Assembly: GCA_017958305.1 (NCBI GenBank) | Contig: JAGDCW010000180.1 | Coordinates: 1 to 38,502, forward strand | DNA length: 38,502 nt | DNA from: Bacteroidales bacterium | GTDB taxonomy: Bacteria; Bacteroidota; Bacteroidia; Bacteroidales; UBA1402 | Direction: 5' to 3' | Part shown: in pieces, positions 34,532 to 38,502 of the stretch | How positions within the stretch are numbered: the stretch's first letter is position 1 | Layout: each line of letters starts with the position of its first letter | Notes under the pieces: generated by a model | What the model was told of the DNA's origin: nothing | What the model saw: the letters and a program-made list of their open reading frames with translations, nothing else | Database searches by the model: none | Made by a program: the position numbers and the translations under genes

Positions 34532-36355
34532 ATGACGAACATTATCCACTTGGCCAGGCTGGCACGGGAAAAGGCCGCCCAAACGCCTCACCAGACAGCA
34601 TTGCGATACCGGGACTACAAAGTGTCCCAATGGAAAAGCATCGACTGGCAGCAACTCGACCGCATCAGCGCCATCGCGGCCGCCGCTTTGCTTGAGCAGG
34701 GGGTGGCTACGGAAGACCGCATCGGTATCTTTTCCCAGAACAAGCCCGAATGTCTTTATTGCGAGATGGCAGCCTATGCCCTGCGGGCCGTGGCTGTGCC
34801 CCTGTATGCCACCTCGACGACCGCCCAGATAGAATATATCATCAAGGATGCCGCCATACAGGTGGTCTTTGTCGGCGAGCAATACCAATACGACCGCGCC
34901 TTCGAAGCCATGCAGGGCGATTGCGGCTTGCGCCGGATCGTCATTTTCGACCCCGAAGTGCGCCTGCACCGCAACGACCAGAGTTCTGTCTATTTCAACC
35001 GCTTCCTGAACACCGGCTTCCTCTCGGACCGGCAACAGGAAGTCGAAACACTGCGTGAGGCCTGCTCGGACGAAGACCTGGCCAACATCCTCTACACCTC
35101 CGGCACCACCGGCAACCCCAAAGGGGTGATGCTCTACCACAGCAATTTTCGCGCCATCTTCGAGGCCATGAACCTCAAGTTGGAAGGCATCATCGGCAAA
35201 AACCAGTCGTCGATGAGCTTCCTGCCCATGACCCATATCCTGGAAAAGGCCTGGGCCTATTACTGTCTGGAAAACGACATACGCGTGGACATCAACCTGC
35301 GGCCCACCGACATCCAGATGACCATCAAGGAGACCCGGCCCTACATGATGTGCAGTGTGCCGCGCTTCTGGGAAAAAGTCTATGCCGGTATCCAGGATGC
35401 CCTGGCCGGATACGGTCCCTTCATGCAGAAAGTGATGCGCTATGCCTTGAACATCGGCAAACGCTACCATATCGACTTCCAGCGCAACGACAAGAAAGTC
35501 CCCTGGCTATTGTATTTGCGCTACCAGATGGTGAGCCTGACCGTGTTCAGCAAGATCAAGAAGACCGTCGGCATCGAAAACGGTGTGCTCTTTCCCACGG
35601 CAGGGGCCAAACTTTCCGATGAAATCTGCCTTTTCATGCGCAGCATCGGCATCCCTATCTGCTACGGTTACGGGCTGACCGAATCGACCGCCACGGTGGC
35701 CTGCTTCGACCGCTATCATTGGAAAGCCGGATCGGTCGGCACTCTGATCGAAGGCCTGCAGGCCCGCATTGACGAAAACGGCGAAATCCTGCTCAAAGGC
35801 CCGACCATTACGCCGGGCTACTACCATCAGCCCCAAGCCAACGAGGAGTCTTTCACCCCCGACGGTTTCTTCCGCACGGGCGATGCCGGCTATTTCGACG
35901 AGGATGGCCACCTGTTCCTGACCGACCGGCTGAAAGACCTGTTCAAGACCTCGAACGGCAAATACATCGTACCGCAGAACATCGAGACCGCCCTGTGCAA
36001 CGACCGCTATATCGAAGAGGCGGTCATCATCGGCGACCAGCGGAAATTTGTCAGCGCCTTGATTGTCCCCGACTACCACGAGATACCCAAACTGCTCGAA
36101 AAACTGGGCATCCGGGATCTGTCGGCCGACGACATGGCCGCCTGTCTTGGCGACCCCCGCGTGCATCATTTCTTCGAAGACCGCATCCGTCTCGTCCAAA
36201 AAGACATGGCCGGCTTTGAACAGATACGGCGTTTTGTGCTGCTGCCCGAGAACTTTTCCATGGAGAAAGGCGAGCTGACCAACACCCTGAAAACAAAAAG
36301 GAAAGTCATTTACGAGCACTATATCGACCAAATCAACCAAATGTACGAACTATGA
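34532..36355 (+). CDS. Long-chain acyl-CoA synthetase (AMP-forming)
   Basis: 607 residues of the ANL adenylating superfamily. The phosphate-binding loop is at 188-200 (YTSGTTGNPKGVM), followed by FLPMTHILEKAWAYY, the A5 motif YGYGLTESTATV, A7/A8 FFRTGDAGYFDEDGHLFLTD with RLKDLFKTSNGKYI, and the catalytic Lys in LTNTLKTKRKV. It activates fatty acids to acyl-CoA via acyl-AMP, probably at the inner face of the membrane, for uptake or recycling. The ATG at 34532 sits at the first residue of the family consensus and just after a perfect promoter. Its stop overlaps the prfB start (CTATGATC). Confidence 0.93.
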   Translation: MTNIIHLARLAREKAAQTPHQTALRYRDYKVSQWKSIDWQQLDRISAIAAAALLEQGVATEDRIGIFSQNKPECLYCEMAAYALRAVAVPLYATSTTAQIEYIIKDAAIQVVFVGEQYQYDRAFEAMQGDCGLRRIVIFDPEVRLHRNDQSSVYFNRFLNTGFLSDRQQEVETLREACSDEDLANILYTSGTTGNPKGVMLYHSNFRAIFEAMNLKLEGIIGKNQSSMSFLPMTHILEKAWAYYCLENDIRVDINLRPTDIQMTIKETRPYMMCSVPRFWEKVYAGIQDALAGYGPFMQKVMRYALNIGKRYHIDFQRNDKKVPWLLYLRYQMVSLTVFSKIKKTVGIENGVLFPTAGAKLSDEICLFMRSIGIPICYGYGLTESTATVACFDRYHWKAGSVGTLIEGLQARIDENGEILLKGPTITPGYYHQPQANEESFTPDGFFRTGDAGYFDEDGHLFLTDRLKDLFKTSNGKYIVPQNIETALCNDRYIEEAVIIGDQRKFVSALIVPDYHEIPKLLEKLGIRDLSADDMAACLGDPRVHHFFEDRIRLVQKDMAGFEQIRRFVLLPENFSMEKGELTNTLKTKRKVIYEHYIDQINQMYEL

Positions 36356-37438
36356 TCACGACCGAACAGATAAAAGAAGTTCAGGAGCGCGAGCACGCGC
36401 TGAGGAGGTATCTTTGACATCGACGGCAAGACAACGCAGTTGAGCGAAGAAGAATCCAAGACCCAGGCCGCCGGTTTCTGGGACGACCAAAAGGCGGCCG
36501 AGAGCCAGATGCGCAAAATCAAGGAACTGAAAAACTGGATCGAGGCCTACCAAGGGGTACAGACCGCCTGCGAGGAGTTGCAGCTGGCCTATGATTTCTA
36601 CAAGGAAGAAGCCCTTTCGGAAGCCGAAATAGACCAGACCTACGCCGACACCCTGGCCAAGGTCGAAGCCCTGGAGATGAAAAACATGCTCCGCAACGAA
36701 GAAGACAAACTCGGGGCCGTACTCAAGGTGAACGCCGGTGCGGGAGGCACCGAAAGCCAGGACTGGGCCGACATGCTCTTCCGTATGTATCAGCACTATT
36801 GCGAGAACCACGGCTACAAGATACAGGTCACCAACTGGCAGGACGGCGACGACGCCGGCATCAAGACGGCCACGATGACCATCGAAGGCGACTATGCGTT
36901 CGGTTACCTGAAAAGCGAGAACGGTGTGCACCGCCTGGTCCGCGTCTCTCCCTTCAATGCCCAGGGCAAACGCATGACCTCCTTCAGTTCGGTCTTTGTC
37001 GTACCGCTGGTGGACGATACCATCGAAATCGAGATCAAGGAATCGGACATCACCTGGGACACCTTCCGTTCGTCGGGGGCCGGCGGACAGAATGTCAACA
37101 AGGTGGAGACGGGCGTACGCCTGCACCACATTCCCACGGGTATCGTCATCGAGAATACCGAAAGCCGCTCCCAGTTGGGCAACAAAGAGAACGCCCTGCG
37201 ACTGCTCAAGTCGCAACTCTACGAAATGGAGTTGGAAAAACGCCGGGCCGAACAGGCCAAAATCGAAGCAGGAAAGAAAAAGATCGAATGGGGTTCACAG
37301 ATCCGCAGTTATGTCTTCGACGACAGGCGGGTCAAAGACCATCGCACCAACTACCAGACTTCCAATGTGCAGGCCGTCATGGACGGCGACCTGGACGGCT
37401 TTATCAAAGCCTATCTGATGGAATTCGGCGGCCAGTAG
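36352..37438 (+). CDS. prfB: Peptide chain release factor 2, with programmed +1 frameshift
   Basis: Two frames make one protein of 361 residues. The zero frame runs from ATG at 36352 for 21 codons to CTT, then meets TGA at 36415-36417. Shifting +1 at CTT-T continues in the frame from GAC (36416) to TAG at 37436-37438. RF2 recognises UGA and UAA stop codons: the SPF anticodon tripeptide is in RLVRVSPFNAQGKR, and the catalytic GGQ in SSGAGGQNVNKVETG. The joined N-terminus (ALRRYL, then DIDGK) matches RF2 from other bacteria. Low RF2 slows reading of the TGA, allows the shift and restores RF2. Start overlaps the upstream acyl-CoA synthetase stop by four bases. Confidence 0.95.
36403..36418 (+). 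other. Programmed +1 frameshift site of prfB
   Basis: AGGAGG (36403-36408), TAT, CTT (36412-36414), TGA (36415-36417), C. The internal Shine-Dalgarno-like AGGAGG is three bases before the CTT slip codon, and the stop is TGA-C, the poorly terminated context. Same spacing as the well-known E. coli prfB site. Confidence 0.95.
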
Positions 37439-37447
37439 CCACCAAGG

Positions 37448-38502
37448 TTAATCCCGACGCTCACAATCGAGCAGGGCATGACGGCCGTCGCCCAGGGTGG
37501 TGGCAAACAAGAAACGGCGGCTGTCCTCCCTAAGTTTGTATTTCTTCCTGATTTCATCGGGGCTTTCCGGATAATTGCGCGCACACACGCTGTAGCCGGC
37601 TCCCGTCAGCGTGCGCCGGGTGTCCTTGCCCGATGGGGCCAACAGGGTCTTTACGCGGAAGATCCGCCCGGGGTAGTCGGGGCACAAGGTGTCGCTGGTA
37701 TAGAGGTGGCTGTTGGGATGCAGTTTGTCCAAATCAAAGGATCGGGCCGCCAGCCCATGACCTCCCGATTTCATCAGGGCGGCATTCGGCTCATAGAGCC
37801 ACGTCCCCGGCATGGGGACAATCCGAGGCTGACAAGCGGCCATTTCATCGAAGAAAAATCCAAATTCCTGCGCCGGGCCGCAAGTCTTGAGATTGACCGT
37901 CCGACAATAGGGGCGCAAGGGCGTCGCTGCCTGGCAATCGACAAGGAAGAGCAGTTCACGGCACTCGTTTTCGACGGCCACCGCGTGCACCTCGGTCGTT
38001 AGGGGCAATTGTTTCAAAGCCAGGCTAATATCGAGCATGGGAGACAATTTCAACAGCACCAGGCGGGCTTTCTTTTGCAACAGGGGCAGCAATTGCAGCA
38101 CATCGGGCTCGCAGTCGCTCAGCGCAGCCACCTTGCGCCCCCGGTCGTCGCGACGGGCCGGATCCAGAAACACAAAATCCAAGGATCCGGACGCTTGCAA
38201 ATACTCCTCAGCCTGCTGATGCAGCACCTGGACGTTGCCACGCCCCAACACAGCGAAATTATGCCTGGCCAGACGGCAAAGCTCCTCCTGCCGCTCCACA
38301 TAGTCGTAGGTTTCGAACAAGGGCGACAAAAAGCTGGCGTCCGCTCCCAATCCGCCCGTCAAATCGGCGCCGTGAAGGGGATGTCCGGCAGAGGGCGGCA
38401 GAACCCGGGACAACAGCTTTTGCTTGTAGCAGGCGGTCTGCTCCGAAGAACACTGTTCCAAAGGTAGGGAAGAGGGAAATTCCAGGCCCTTTTGTGCATA
38501 CC
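37448..38502 (-). CDS. THUMP-like-domain class I SAM methyltransferase, 5' end outside the window
   Basis: The frame is open from the window edge (38502) to the stop at 37448, about 351 residues, with the N-terminus missing. Upstream of an apparent TTG codon at 38461 the frame continues with YAQKGLEFPSSLPLEQCSSE, which is the family's usual lead-in, so the TTG is not the start. The Rossmann domain has motif I GADLTGGLGADASFLS and the catalytic-region motif FVFLDPARRDDRG; a THUMP-like domain (GTWLYEPNAALMKSGG and onward) fills the C-terminal third. Related to Trm5/RlmI-like RNA methyltransferases of Bacteroidota; the modified RNA is unknown. It converges with prfB, 9 bases apart. Confidence 0.85.
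   Translation of the reverse strand, partial: YAQKGLEFPSSLPLEQCSSEQTACYKQKLLSRVLPPSAGHPLHGADLTGGLGADASFLSPLFETYDYVERQEELCRLARHNFAVLGRGNVQVLHQQAEEYLQASGSLDFVFLDPARRDDRGRKVAALSDCEPDVLQLLPLLQKKARLVLLKLSPMLDISLALKQLPLTTEVHAVAVENECRELLFLVDCQAATPLRPYCRTVNLKTCGPAQEFGFFFDEMAACQPRIVPMPGTWLYEPNAALMKSGGHGLAARSFDLDKLHPNSHLYTSDTLCPDYPGRIFRVKTLLAPSGKDTRRTLTGAGYSVCARNYPESPDEIRKKYKLREDSRRFLFATTLGDGRHALLDCERRD

Noticed and set aside
36440-37438. prfB starting at the TTG at 36440
   Set aside because: The full N-terminus and the programmed frameshift site are present upstream, so this start would remove the recognised first segment.
37448-38461. Methyltransferase starting at the TTG at 38461
   Set aside because: The frame stays open to the window edge and the residues before the TTG fit the family, so the gene is partial.
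1-38502. tRNA, rRNA, CRISPR, insertion sequences, phage or defence genes
   Set aside because: I read the gaps and gene products on both strands and saw no cloverleaf-like sequence, repeat-spacer array, transposase or defence-family protein.

Overview
The window looks like a chromosomal, mostly core-genome segment of a GC-rich member of the Bacteroidota, most likely order Bacteroidales. This rests on several signs: a three-subunit (frdCAB) succinate dehydrogenase/fumarate reductase, families largely confined to the phylum (DUF4271, DUF4292, THUMP-like methyltransferase), a C-terminal type IX secretion sorting domain on a protease, and repeated promoters of the Bacteroidota form TTTG-N19/20-TAnnTTTG with little Shine-Dalgarno signal. 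No genus is claimed. I saw no rRNA, tRNA, CRISPR array, insertion sequence or prophage. Coding density is very high and no gene-free stretch exceeds about 150 bases.

Layout. 1-126: 3' end of a TonB-dependent receptor. 116-6469 (minus): one long co-oriented run frdC-frdA-frdB-DUF4271-hemD-rnpA-yidD-tatD, with gaps of 26 bases or less or overlaps; tatD carries an in-frame stop near its 3' end. 6622-9342 (plus): serine acetyltransferase, THUMP-domain RNA methyltransferase, RNase H. 9352-10251 (minus): XerD-type recombinase. 10303-15121 (plus): aroQ, O-methyltransferase, rbfA, LolC/E-type permease, secreted trypsin-like protease. 15240-16931: OmpA-like/TPR lipoprotein with a strong terminator. 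17022-19374: a phosphoribosyltransferase-like protein plus a cytosine permease, closed by a second terminator. 19445-22182 (minus): cation/proton antiporter and LolD-type ATPase. 22236-23222 (minus): lamin-tail-domain surface protein. 23322-24323 (plus): asd. 24331-24864 (minus): FKBP lipoprotein. 24943-31726 (plus): GH95 fucosidase, dut, TPR protein, DUF4292 lipoprotein, EnvC-like protein. 31772-34448 (minus): HerA-like ATPase and M20 peptidase. 34532-37438 (plus): acyl-CoA synthetase and prfB with its programmed frameshift. 37448-38502 (minus): THUMP-like methyltransferase running off the window.

How the genes fit together. The left arm pairs anaerobic fumarate respiration (a cytochrome b enzyme) with a HemD-like protein and with RNA and membrane-insertion genes. 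Cell-envelope functions recur: LolC/E and LolD-type transport parts, a DUF4292 lipoprotein that may have a LolB-like fold, an EnvC-like activator, a T9SS protease and several lipoproteins. Nucleotide metabolism is represented by dut and by the phosphoribosyltransferase/cytosine permease pair, which is the best candidate for a little-described functional unit. The most distinctive sequence-level structures are the nonsense codon in tatD and a symmetric divergent promoter at 34455-34523 that puts both start codons only 6 and 8 bases past their -7 elements.
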